A stretch of DNA of 39,325 nucleotides. It comes from Maridesulfovibrio ferrireducens. Lineage in GTDB: Bacteria; Desulfobacterota; Desulfovibrionia; Desulfovibrionales; Desulfovibrionaceae. Position 1 is the stretch's first letter. The number at the start of each line of letters is the position of its first letter. The stretch lies in NCBI RefSeq assembly GCF_016342405.1, contig NZ_JAEINN010000020.1, forward strand, positions 1 through 39,325. Reading direction: 5' to 3'. The notes beneath the pieces were generated by a model that worked only from the letters and a program-made list of their open reading frames with translations, was not told the DNA's origin and did no database searches. The position numbers were made by a program, and so were the translations under genes. This document shows, one piece after another, positions 6,501 to 14,401 of the stretch.

Positions 6501-8429
6501 ATGACGGACTGTGCGAAAGTTATTGAAGATCTGAAAAATGAAGACAATGAGATTGTCCGCGAAGCTGCTTTTCAAGCCGGAGAATTCGGTTGTGAGGAAG
6601 CTGTGCCTTTGCTGGCTGAGCTTTTAAAGACCAGTCATTTGGGTCTGCAGGAAGCGGCCGATCATGCACTTCGTCATATAGGTGGCAAAAAAACTGTACA
6701 GGCAGTTGTTCCTTTGCTGCGTTCCGATGAAGCTCCAGTCAGAAACCTGTCTATGGATATATTACGCGAAGTAGGCGCGCAGGATTTTCCTTCACTCGTT
6801 GCTCTGGTTCATGATGATGATCCGGATATAAGAATTTTTGCTACTGATATTTTGGGCTCTTCCGATAGTTTTATGGCTGTTGAGCCTCTTTGTGACGCCC
6901 TGCTTAAAGACCCGGAGGTCAACGTTCGTTATCAGGCTGCTGTCAGCCTCGGCGACCTTGAAAATCCGGCTGCGGCCAAGTGTCTCAACAAAGCTATGCT
7001 GGATGATGAGTGGGTTCAGTATGCGGTAATTGAAGCTCTTGCCAAGATTAAGCATTCCAGTTCCGTTGACGCTTTGGTTAAAGCTTTGAACACCAGCTCT
7101 GACCTTGTTGCGTCTATGATTATTGATGCCTTGGGCGAAGTCGGTAACATTAAAGCGGTTACGATGCTTTTGCGCCATCTTGATACTTCTCCTACTGCAT
7201 TACGCAATAAAATTGTTAAGGCCATTGTCGGAATTCTTGGCGGAAAATCTCTTAAACTTTTATCTGCAACTGAGCGTGAGAAGTTAAGAGAATATATGCT
7301 CATTGCACTTAAAGATGAAGATGAAGATATTCAGGATGCTGCAATAACCGGTCTGAGCTTTGTCGGTGGTGAAAAGGCCACAGATGAGGTTCTTAAGCTG
7401 GCAAGTGAGCTTGATCCTGATCGCGATCGAGACAGGTTGTCTGAAATAATTGATAATCTGTCTAATTTAACTATGAACCCCGCTCTGGTTAATGCTGTAA
7501 ATGACGGCAGTTTTAAGAAGGCCGCGATTGCTATAGATGTTTTGTCTAGACTTGAAGGAACGGAAGTTGCTCAGGTTTTGATGGATGCTTTTGAAGGCAA
7601 GGAAAGAGATCTTAAACGCGGAATTCTGGATGCTCTGGTGAAGACTGCCGGTGAAGAGGCAAAGGACTTTTTTGTAGGAGTCTTGGAGAATGAGCAGGAT
7701 GGAACCATGATTAAGGCTGCGATCTATTTCTTAGGTCAGAAGCTTGGAGTCAAGGACGAATCCGATAAAATTTTTGCGTTGCTCAGTCATTCTTATGATG
7801 ATGTTAAAGAGGCCGCTCTTGATGCTTGTGTGTCCATCGGAGGGGATGATATTAACCAGAAGTTTATTGATTTGTTTAACAGTGAAGAACCAATCGAAAG
7901 ACTTATGTCCGTTTACGCGATGGGTAAGCTTGATGCTGCCGGTAATCTGGAGCTTATTCAGCAGGCCCTTGAAGATGAGTTGCCGGATATCAGAAAAATT
8001 GCCCTTGAGGCTTTGACTGACTGTGCGGCGGGTATGGATAATTTGTCTTTGGTTGTTTCCCGTTTGAATGATGAGAACAGGGATGTAAGACTTACGGTTA
8101 TCGAGTTGATGGGCAAATGCTATCAACCTGAAGTTATACCTTATATAGTTCAGGCGTTGCAGGACGATGATGACTGGGTTCAGATTCGCGCTGCGGAAGC
8201 TCTAGGGAATCATCGCGAGCAAGATGCTCTGCCTCACCTTATTCCTAAACTGGACTCTCCTAATAAGCTTGTTGTTTTGAAAGTAATTGAAGCGTTGGGG
8301 GCAATAGGTGGAACTCTCGCATTTCAGGCTTTGCTTGAAGCTTCAAACGCCGGTGGTGATCCTGAAATAATGCAGGCCGCGGAAGAGGCTATTTTTAAAA
8401 TTCAAGAAAAGCAAGGAGATGGAAATTAG
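6501..8429 (+). CDS. HEAT-repeat scaffold protein of the chemotaxis operon
   Basis: This 642-residue protein is built almost wholly from HEAT/PBS-lyase-type helical repeats of about 31 residues; clear copies include VREAAFQAGEFGCEEAVPLL, VRYQAAVSLGDLENPAA and VQIRAAEALGNHREQDALPH. The repeats span the whole length; no other domain, signal peptide or membrane helix is seen. The protein is strongly acidic. The start ATG has GAGGAAT upstream, and its stop TAG directly touches the cheR start. Such solenoids bind other proteins. Sitting between cheB and cheR, it may hold or modulate the adaptation enzymes or the array; this is inference from position. It is not one of the classical enteric chemotaxis proteins. 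Confidence 0.85.
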   Translation: MTDCAKVIEDLKNEDNEIVREAAFQAGEFGCEEAVPLLAELLKTSHLGLQEAADHALRHIGGKKTVQAVVPLLRSDEAPVRNLSMDILREVGAQDFPSLVALVHDDDPDIRIFATDILGSSDSFMAVEPLCDALLKDPEVNVRYQAAVSLGDLENPAAAKCLNKAMLDDEWVQYAVIEALAKIKHSSSVDALVKALNTSSDLVASMIIDALGEVGNIKAVTMLLRHLDTSPTALRNKIVKAIVGILGGKSLKLLSATEREKLREYMLIALKDEDEDIQDAAITGLSFVGGEKATDEVLKLASELDPDRDRDRLSEIIDNLSNLTMNPALVNAVNDGSFKKAAIAIDVLSRLEGTEVAQVLMDAFEGKERDLKRGILDALVKTAGEEAKDFFVGVLENEQDGTMIKAAIYFLGQKLGVKDESDKIFALLSHSYDDVKEAALDACVSIGGDDINQKFIDLFNSEEPIERLMSVYAMGKLDAAGNLELIQQALEDELPDIRKIALEALTDCAAGMDNLSLVVSRLNDENRDVRLTVIELMGKCYQPEVIPYIVQALQDDDDWVQIRAAEALGNHREQDALPHLIPKLDSPNKLVVLKVIEALGAIGGTLAFQALLEASNAGGDPEIMQAAEEAIFKIQEKQGDGN

Positions 8430-9308
8430 ATGTCTTCTCTGTTTTCAAAGACTATCTCACTTCGAAAAGAGTTAAAAATTTCTGATCTGGAATTTACCCA
8501 GTTAAGAGATTTTATATATGATCAGGCTGGAATTTTTATTGCAGTGAATCGTAAATATCTGCTTGAAAATCGTCTTGCCAATCGTTTGAAAGAGCTGAAT
8601 TTGAAGACCTTTGGTGAGTATTATTATTTTTTACAGTATGATTCAGGGCGGAAGCTCGAACTCAATAAGCTTTTTGAAGCTATTACTACCAATGAGACTA
8701 GTTTTTACAGGAATCCTCCACAGTTGAAAGTTTTTCAGACTAAGGTTTTACCCGCTGTTCTGGATAACCTTCGTAAGCTGAACAGGAAACGCCTTCGTAT
8801 CTGGTCTGCCGGTTGCTCTACAGGTGAAGAGCCGTATACTCTTGCGATGATTATCAGTGAGGTTCTCGGCGCTGAACTTAAAAGTTGGAATATTAAGATT
8901 ACTGCTAACGATTTGTCTGAAAGAGTGCTCAAATCTGCACGAAAGGGTGTTTATAACGAATACTCATTAAGGACGACGCCAAAGGAGATAGTCAACAAAT
9001 ATTTTGAAAAGAGTGACAAGGATTATAAAGTTAAAGCCGAAACCAAGCAGTTGGTATCTTTTGGGCAAATTAATCTGAGTGATAGAGTTCAGGTTAAAAG
9101 AGTTGAAAGATCGGAGATAGTTTTCTGTAGAAACGTCATAATTTATTTTGATGAACCTATGAAGAAAAAAGTTATTAATGCTTATTATGATAACTTGTTG
9201 CCCGGAGGCTATTTGATAATAGGGCATTCAGAATCTTTGCATAACATTACAAGGGCCTTTAAGCCCGTGCATCATCCCGGTGCGATTATTTATCAGAAAT
9301 TGGAATAA
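8430..9308 (+). CDS. cheR: CheR chemoreceptor glutamate methyltransferase
   Basis: This 292-residue protein is normal length for CheR. The N-terminal helical domain (about 18-90) carries TTNETSFYRNPPQLKVF at its end. The S-adenosylmethionine-binding domain has IWSAGCSTGEEPYTLAM (about 128-144) and an acidic ITANDLSERVL segment. FCRNVIIYFD (about 234-243) and LIIGHSES complete the family motifs. It transfers methyl groups to receptor glutamates and opposes CheB. The ATG directly follows the stop of the HEAT-repeat gene, with AAGGAG placed inside that gene, so the two are translationally coupled. There is no C-terminal receptor-tethering pentapeptide. Confidence 0.96.
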   Translation: MSSLFSKTISLRKELKISDLEFTQLRDFIYDQAGIFIAVNRKYLLENRLANRLKELNLKTFGEYYYFLQYDSGRKLELNKLFEAITTNETSFYRNPPQLKVFQTKVLPAVLDNLRKLNRKRLRIWSAGCSTGEEPYTLAMIISEVLGAELKSWNIKITANDLSERVLKSARKGVYNEYSLRTTPKEIVNKYFEKSDKDYKVKAETKQLVSFGQINLSDRVQVKRVERSEIVFCRNVIIYFDEPMKKKVINAYYDNLLPGGYLIIGHSESLHNITRAFKPVHHPGAIIYQKLE

Positions 9309-9349
9309 ATTGTCTGCATCACTAAGTACTGTTTATTGGGCGGACTTTT

Positions 9350-10171
9350 ATGGAAAATGATATATCGGACATAGAGCTTACTGAGACTGTGAAACATGCG
9401 AAAGTTATAGCTATTGCAAATCAAAAGGGAGGCGTCGGCAAAACAACCACAGCTTTGACACTTGGAGAAGCATTAACCCGCCTTAATAAAAAGGTGTTGG
9501 TTATAGATCTTGATCCTCATGCAAATGCTTCGGTTCATTTGTCTTTCTTTCCAGAAACAGTAACCATGACGGCTCATAATCTGTTTTTTGACGATGCGAA
9601 TTATAAGACGATTTGGTTGCAAATAGTACAGAAGCGAGCCACCGTAGGATTTGATTTTGTTCCGGCCTGTATAAGGCTCTCTGAATTGGAAAATGATCTT
9701 AAGGATAGAAAGAATAAGGGGATGGTTTTATCTAATGCTCTTAGCGGGATAACCGATCAGTATGATTATGTACTGATTGATTGTCCTCCCCATGTCGGGG
9801 TGCTTCTGGTTAACGCTATTGTTGCATCGGATCTGGTCCTTATTCCGATTCAGACCGATTTTCTGGCTCTTTACGGGATAAGATTGCTGTTTGATACAAT
9901 TAAGGTGCTGAATAAAGTGCTACCGAGTCCTGTCAAGTTCAAGGCTTTGCCTACAATGTATGACGGAAGGGCCGGGGCTTGTCGAAAAATTTTGAATCTT
10001 ATCAGGCGAAAGCTGCAAGATAGGGTTTTCAGCACAGTGGTGCACATGGATACGAAATTTAGAGAGGCATGCGCCAGCGGTAAAGTCATCTATGCTATTG
10101 ATGAGAAATCCCGAGGTGCTTTGGAATACATGCAACTGGCGAGAGAGATTATTAGAAATGAAGACGCCTGA
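9350..10171 (+). CDS. ParA-family ATPase of the chemotaxis operon (ParC-like)
   Basis: This 273-residue MinD/ParA-type ATPase has a deviant Walker A motif KGGVGKTT (26-33, with signature K26 and K31), Walker A' VLVIDLDPHAN (about 49-59) and Walker B LIDCPPH (about 146-152). An N-terminal extension of about 17 residues precedes the domain. Chromosome-partition ParA genes normally neighbour parB; here the neighbours are cheR and a CheW-domain gene it overlaps by 14 bases. In Vibrio and other polar flagellates a ParA homologue, ParC, places chemotaxis arrays at cell poles together with ParP. The same job is the best inference here. ATP binding and dimerisation on the nucleoid or at the pole are family knowledge, not shown by the sequence. 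Confidence 0.9.
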   Translation: MENDISDIELTETVKHAKVIAIANQKGGVGKTTTALTLGEALTRLNKKVLVIDLDPHANASVHLSFFPETVTMTAHNLFFDDANYKTIWLQIVQKRATVGFDFVPACIRLSELENDLKDRKNKGMVLSNALSGITDQYDYVLIDCPPHVGVLLVNAIVASDLVLIPIQTDFLALYGIRLLFDTIKVLNKVLPSPVKFKALPTMYDGRAGACRKILNLIRRKLQDRVFSTVVHMDTKFREACASGKVIYAIDEKSRGALEYMQLAREIIRNEDA

Positions 10172-10859
10172 AGAATATTTCGTAGAAAATGTAAATCTAC
10201 CCGGTGAAGAAAAGCAGCAGGACAGTTATACTGATGCCGAATCTGCTTTCATGGATAAGTATCTTGGTATTGGGAACCGTGATGTTCTTGATGAACTGAA
10301 AAGAGTTGATCCTCGGAGAGATTCAAGTCTTCCCGGATTTATGCCCGCTCCTGAAATGGATGATTTCGGTGGAGAAGGGAGTGCTGAAGGTTTTGAAGAA
10401 AGTCTAAAAGAAAGTGAAGAAGTCCAGCTGGTTAGTTTTGTTGTAGGCGAAAGGGAATACGCTTTACCCATAGTTGTTATCCAGGAAGTTGTTAAAAAAA
10501 TTCCTATAACGCTTCTTCCTTCAGCTCCGGGTTATATGCAGGGAATTATTAATCTCAGGGGAAGGGTTACTCCTGTTTTGGATTTAAGAAATCTTCTGCA
10601 TAAAGGGGTAGGTGTATCTGATAAGTTCGTAGTTGTGTGCCGGCATAAAGGCCTTCAATTGGGGTTAGCCATTAGTGCCGTTAAGACAATGTATCGCGCG
10701 GAGAAACATCAACTTGTCTGGGGAGTGGAGTCAGAGATTGGGGTAAGTGCTGAATTTCTGCTTGGACTTTACAAATCCGGAGACAAATTGGTCAGTATTC
10801 TTTCTGTCGATCGGCTTGTAGAACAAATTTTAAAGAGTGAAGGTGAAGGACATGCCTAA
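10158..10859 (+). CDS. CheW-domain adaptor with long N-terminal extension (CheW or ParP-like)
   Basis: Started at the ATG at 10158 (overlapping the ParA stop by 14 bases) the protein is 233 residues. The C-terminal 145 residues are a CheW fold: QLVSFVVGEREYALPI, IQEVVKKIPITLLPSAP, YMQGIINLRGRVTPVLDLR. The first 85 residues are acidic, Pro/Gly-containing and probably flexible. Ordinary CheW is about 160 residues. An extended N-terminus plus a CheW-like C-terminus directly after a ParA ATPase is the arrangement of ParP, which links CheA arrays to ParC. This operon has no second cheW, so the protein may instead be the main coupling protein between receptors and CheA, or do both. An earlier in-frame start at 10092 lies deep inside parA and is unlikely. 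Confidence 0.87.
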   Translation: MKTPEEYFVENVNLPGEEKQQDSYTDAESAFMDKYLGIGNRDVLDELKRVDPRRDSSLPGFMPAPEMDDFGGEGSAEGFEESLKESEEVQLVSFVVGEREYALPIVVIQEVVKKIPITLLPSAPGYMQGIINLRGRVTPVLDLRNLLHKGVGVSDKFVVVCRHKGLQLGLAISAVKTMYRAEKHQLVWGVESEIGVSAEFLLGLYKSGDKLVSILSVDRLVEQILKSEGEGHA

Positions 10860-11220
10860 ACATATTCTGATAGTGGACGATTCAAAGACTGTAAGGAATC
10901 TCGTGGCCTTCATTATGAAGAAGGAAGGTTTTAAGGTCAGCACTGCCGAAGATGGTTTGGACGGGCTTGAAAAACTTTACAGCCTTGAAAAAGTTGATCT
11001 TATTATTTCTGATGTTAATATGCCCAGAATGGATGGTTTCACTTATATTAAGACCGTTCGCGAGCAAGAAGCATATAAGGACATTCCTATTATTGTGCTT
11101 TCTACTGAAGGTCAGGAGAAGGATATTCAGACTGGATTAAATTTGGGAGCTAATTTATATATGGTAAAGCCAGCGCAACCCGAAAAGATGGTCAAGAATA
11201 TTAAAATGTTATTAGGTTAG
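10852..11220 (+). CDS. cheY: CheY-type single-domain response regulator
   Basis: This is a 122-residue receiver domain with nothing else. The acidic pair is in ILIVDDSKTVR (D9, D10), the phospho-acceptor Asp in IISDVNMPRMDG (about 53), Ser/Thr in IIVLSTEGQ and the conserved Lys in YMVKPAQP. There is no output domain, so it fits CheY, which carries the signal from CheA to the flagellar switch. The chosen ATG at 10852 overlaps the end of the CheW-domain gene (ATGCCTAA) and has AAGGTGAAGGA just upstream. A GTG at 10837 would add five residues without better signals. A 99-base gap separates it from cheA. Confidence 0.93.
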   Translation: MPKHILIVDDSKTVRNLVAFIMKKEGFKVSTAEDGLDGLEKLYSLEKVDLIISDVNMPRMDGFTYIKTVREQEAYKDIPIIVLSTEGQEKDIQTGLNLGANLYMVKPAQPEKMVKNIKMLLG

Positions 11221-11319
11221 TGATTAGAATTTATTATTTCTTTTTTTAAGTTATTAGGTGATAAGAATGGTAATATTCGTGATCAGTCGCAGACGAACTT
11301 TTAATACAGGGGGCTCTAA

Positions 11320-14241
11320 ATGAGCCAAGATTTCTTGGATCCTGAAATTTTTGCTGATTTCATTATTGAAGCAAAAGAACATCTCGAGACAATCGAGCCC
11401 AACTTGCTTGAGCTTGAAAATAATCCTGAAAATCTTGATATTCTTAATGAAATATTCAGACCTATGCACTCTCTCAAGGGAGCGTCAGGTTTTCTTGGGC
11501 TGAATATTATTAACGGGCTTGCTCATAGAGCAGAGAACGTTCTTGACGAACTCAGAAAAGGCGAAATTTCTGTTACTTCTGAGATTATGGATGTAATCCT
11601 CGCAGCTACTGACTCGTTACGGCAGCTTATTGATAATCTCAATGAACAAGGAACTGAAGGTGAGGTTGATACTTCAATTGTTATTGAACGTATCGAAGCA
11701 ATTATGGCAGGTGAAACTCTTGCTGTAGTAGAGCCTGAGCCTGAGATTGAGCCAGAGCAGGAAATCGAAGAAAGTGAACCTGTTTTAGAATTGGAAGATG
11801 ATTACGAAGAACCAGAATTGCCGGAGGTCGAAATGGCGCAGGAGCCTGCTATTCCCGAATCTTCTGACCGTAAGCAATCGTATCAATTTGTTGCTATAGT
11901 CAACCCAGATGAAGAACCATACAATCTTACTACTGTAGGAGATGGGCATCTGGCTGATTTCCTTGAAGAAGCTCACGAAATAATTGAAAATCTCACAAGA
12001 GGTCTTCTTGAGCTTGAGCAGGATCCCGAAGGCAACGATGATCTTATAAACGATATTTTTAGATATTTTCACAACCTGAAAGGAAACAGTGGGATTATCG
12101 GATTTCGTGAGCTTAATTCGTTAACTCATGAAGCTGAAACTTTGCTTAATAAAGTTCGTAAAGGTGAGGTTAATGCTACTCACTATATGATCGATCTACT
12201 TCTTGCTGTTGTGGATGGCATTGAGTCGTTGATTGCTCATGTGACTCCTTCTACCGGAGAAGTTCAGCCGTTGGATATAGCTCAGCTTGTCGACCCTCTT
12301 CGGAATGCGGTTGAAAGCGGCGAAGTGCTTCCTGTTGAAAATGCTGATTCTGAAGTTGAAGAAGCTCCGGCGTTAGATGGTAAGTCTAAATCTGATCAGG
12401 ACCTGGAACCGGATCTGGCTCTTGAACCTGAAGCAGTAGAAGACGGTCTCGATCCTGAAGATATTTCAATTTTTGAGCAGACTGTTCATCAACAGCTTGA
12501 TAATATTTCACTTGCTCTGACCACGTTAGGCGAGGATTCCGGCCTGAAGGACTATATTGATGCTCTTTTCCGTAGTCTTGTTTCAATACAAAATTCTGCC
12601 GGATATATGGGCTTTGATAATCTTAAAGAGTATGCCGAACGTACTGCCGGACTTGTAGATCAAGCCCGCTCAACTGATATGGATTTTGGTTTGATGCTGG
12701 ACCTTTTGCAGCAGGAATGCGGAATTATCGAAGAGATGATTTTTGCAGCTGTGGCTGAACTTAAGGGAGAAGAAGATTCTTCCGAGTCAGCAACTAAACC
12801 TGAAGTTAAGCCAGAGTCTAAGCCTGAGCCAAAAGCCGAGCCTGAGCCAAAAGCTAAGCCTGAGCCAAAAGCTAAACCTGAGCCAAAAGCTGAGTCTAAG
12901 CCAAAAGCTGAGCCTAAGCCAAAAGCTGAGTCCGAGTCTAAGCCTGTAGCCAAGCCAGCACCAAAGCCTAAGCCGGCTCCCGTGGCTCCTTCTGCAGTGG
13001 GAGTTCCGGCTCAAAAAACGACTAAGCCGAAAGCTATGACTACTATTCGAGTTGACCATCAGAAGCTCGATCATTTGATGAATCTGATTGGTGAGCTTAT
13101 TATCAGTCGCGGTCGATATACGATGCTCGCCCGCGGTCTTGAAGAGGGGCATCTGGAAGTTCCTATAGTCGCACAGCAATTAACAGAAACAACGTATGCA
13201 CTGTCCAGAATTTCTGACGACCTTCAAGATACTATCATGAAGGTTCGCATGGTGGCCGTGCAGACTGTATTTTCAAGATTTCCACGATTGGTTCGTGACC
13301 TCAGTCGTAAGAGTAATAAGCGTGTTGAGCTTATCACTGAAGGTGAAGAGACTGAACTTGATAAGAGCGTTGTCGAGGAAATCGGCGATCCTCTTGTTCA
13401 TTTAATTCGAAATTCGGTTGACCATGGTCTTGAGCCGGAAGAAGAGCGTATTGCCAGCGGAAAGACTCCTGAAGGTCATGTATGGCTGCGCGCTTACCAT
13501 AAGGGCAATTCTGTCGCTATCGAGGTTGAGGATGACGGGCGCGGAATTGATCCTGAAAAAATGCGTAATGTCGCTATTAAGAAGGGTGTTATTTCTGCTG
13601 AAGAAGCACGAAACCTTGATGATCGCGAAGCAATTGAATTGATTTTTGCTCCTGGATTCTCATCTGCTGAAAAGGTTACTGACATTTCAGGCCGAGGCGT
13701 TGGGATGGATGTTGTTCGGAATAACATCAAAGACCTTAAAGGTACCGTTCAGATTTCTTCTGAAGTAGGGAAGGGGTCTAAGTTTACTCTTACCCTGCCT
13801 TTGACTCTAGCTATTATTGATGCCTTGATGGTTCAGGTTAACGGTGCAAATTATGCGATTCCACTTGATGCCGTTTCTGAAACAACCAAGATTGAAGCTG
13901 AAAGGCTGACTGAAGTTAATAACCGTAAGGTTGTCACTCTGCGAGGAGAAGTTTTAGGTATTGCGGAACTCGCAGAACTTCTTGATCAACCCGTAAGTGA
14001 TCCTGACAGAGAAGTGCTCCCTGTTGTTATTATTCATGACAATGTACGCAGGCTTGGTCTCGTAGTAGATAGACTGCTTGAACGGCAGGAGATCGTTATC
14101 AAACCTCTGGGCCGCTTTCTAAGCCGATTTAATCTTAGAGGTGTGTCAGGTGCAACTATCATGGGAGACGGAAGCGTAGTGCTTATCCTTGATCCTCATG
14201 AGATATACAGCATGGCAACAGTCAAAGGATCTTTGCAATAA
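11320..14241 (+). CDS. cheA: CheA hybrid-length chemotaxis histidine kinase with three Hpt-type domains
   Basis: This 973-residue protein is longer than a typical CheA of about 650. Hpt1 (1-110) has H50 in FRPMHSLKGASG. Hpt2 (about 208-310) has H251 in FRYFHNLKGNSG. A third Hpt-like domain (about 382-480) has FRSLVSIQNSAG, with Val421 in place of the histidine and the Lys-Gly also lost. A 75-residue Lys/Pro/Glu/Ala linker follows. Then come the dimerisation domain (about 575-645), the ATPase domain (N box HLIRNSVDHG 694-703, DDGRGID 738-744, GRGVGMDVV) and a C-terminal CheW-like regulatory domain. I see no CheY/CheB-binding P2 domain. GGGGGC precedes the ATG. It phosphorylates CheY and CheB in the receptor array and ends the operon. 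Confidence 0.95.
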   Translation: MSQDFLDPEIFADFIIEAKEHLETIEPNLLELENNPENLDILNEIFRPMHSLKGASGFLGLNIINGLAHRAENVLDELRKGEISVTSEIMDVILAATDSLRQLIDNLNEQGTEGEVDTSIVIERIEAIMAGETLAVVEPEPEIEPEQEIEESEPVLELEDDYEEPELPEVEMAQEPAIPESSDRKQSYQFVAIVNPDEEPYNLTTVGDGHLADFLEEAHEIIENLTRGLLELEQDPEGNDDLINDIFRYFHNLKGNSGIIGFRELNSLTHEAETLLNKVRKGEVNATHYMIDLLLAVVDGIESLIAHVTPSTGEVQPLDIAQLVDPLRNAVESGEVLPVENADSEVEEAPALDGKSKSDQDLEPDLALEPEAVEDGLDPEDISIFEQTVHQQLDNISLALTTLGEDSGLKDYIDALFRSLVSIQNSAGYMGFDNLKEYAERTAGLVDQARSTDMDFGLMLDLLQQECGIIEEMIFAAVAELKGEEDSSESATKPEVKPESKPEPKAEPEPKAKPEPKAKPEPKAESKPKAEPKPKAESESKPVAKPAPKPKPAPVAPSAVGVPAQKTTKPKAMTTIRVDHQKLDHLMNLIGELIISRGRYTMLARGLEEGHLEVPIVAQQLTETTYALSRISDDLQDTIMKVRMVAVQTVFSRFPRLVRDLSRKSNKRVELITEGEETELDKSVVEEIGDPLVHLIRNSVDHGLEPEEERIASGKTPEGHVWLRAYHKGNSVAIEVEDDGRGIDPEKMRNVAIKKGVISAEEARNLDDREAIELIFAPGFSSAEKVTDISGRGVGMDVVRNNIKDLKGTVQISSEVGKGSKFTLTLPLTLAIIDALMVQVNGANYAIPLDAVSETTKIEAERLTEVNNRKVVTLRGEVLGIAELAELLDQPVSDPDREVLPVVIIHDNVRRLGLVVDRLLERQEIVIKPLGRFLSRFNLRGVSGATIMGDGSVVLILDPHEIYSMATVKGSLQ
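12823..12930 (+). repeat. 18-bp tandem repeat within cheA linker
   Basis: Four consecutive 18-base units (CCTGAGCCAAAAGCYRAR) run from 12823 to 12894, and degenerate partial copies continue to 12930. Each unit encodes six residues of the type PEPKAK. The repeat stays in frame and encodes the flexible linker before the kinase dimerisation domain. Slippage here would change linker length without breaking the frame. Confidence 0.85.
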
Positions 14242-14265
14242 AATTAAGTTAAGTAGTACAGAATA

Positions 14266-14307
14266 AAACTCCCGATGAAAGAAATCTTTCACCGGGAGTT
14301 TTTTTGT
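14266..14307 (+). terminator. Terminator of the chemotaxis operon
   Basis: A 16-base stem (14266-14281 with 14286-14301, one A-C mismatch, AAAT loop) includes ACTCCCG/CGGGAGT and is followed by a T run. It lies 24 bases after the cheA stop. Confidence 0.9.
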
Positions 14308-14342
14308 TCAATTGAATATTTTGGGAGGTTGGAACAGAACAT

Positions 14343-14378
14343 AAAAAAAGGTTCATCCAGTTAAACCGGATGAACCTT
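14343..14378 (-). terminator. Terminator of the membrane-protein gene
   Basis: A perfect 11-bp stem, AAGGTTCATCC (14348-14358) with GGATGAACCTT (14368-14378), is followed on the minus strand by a seven-T run. It lies just downstream of the stop at 14402 and faces the cheA terminator. Confidence 0.85.
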
Positions 14379-14401
14379 AATAATTCTTATTTTATATCTG
14401 T

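Noticed and set aside
11268-11306. Twelve-codon frame between cheY and cheA
   Set aside because: It has a weak ribosome-like GGTGATAAG but is too short and has no conservation evidence.
12660-13179. Minus-strand frames with long repetitive protein sequence
   Set aside because: They are antisense shadows of the repetitive cheA linker and cheA coding sequence; their repeats come from the DNA repeat.
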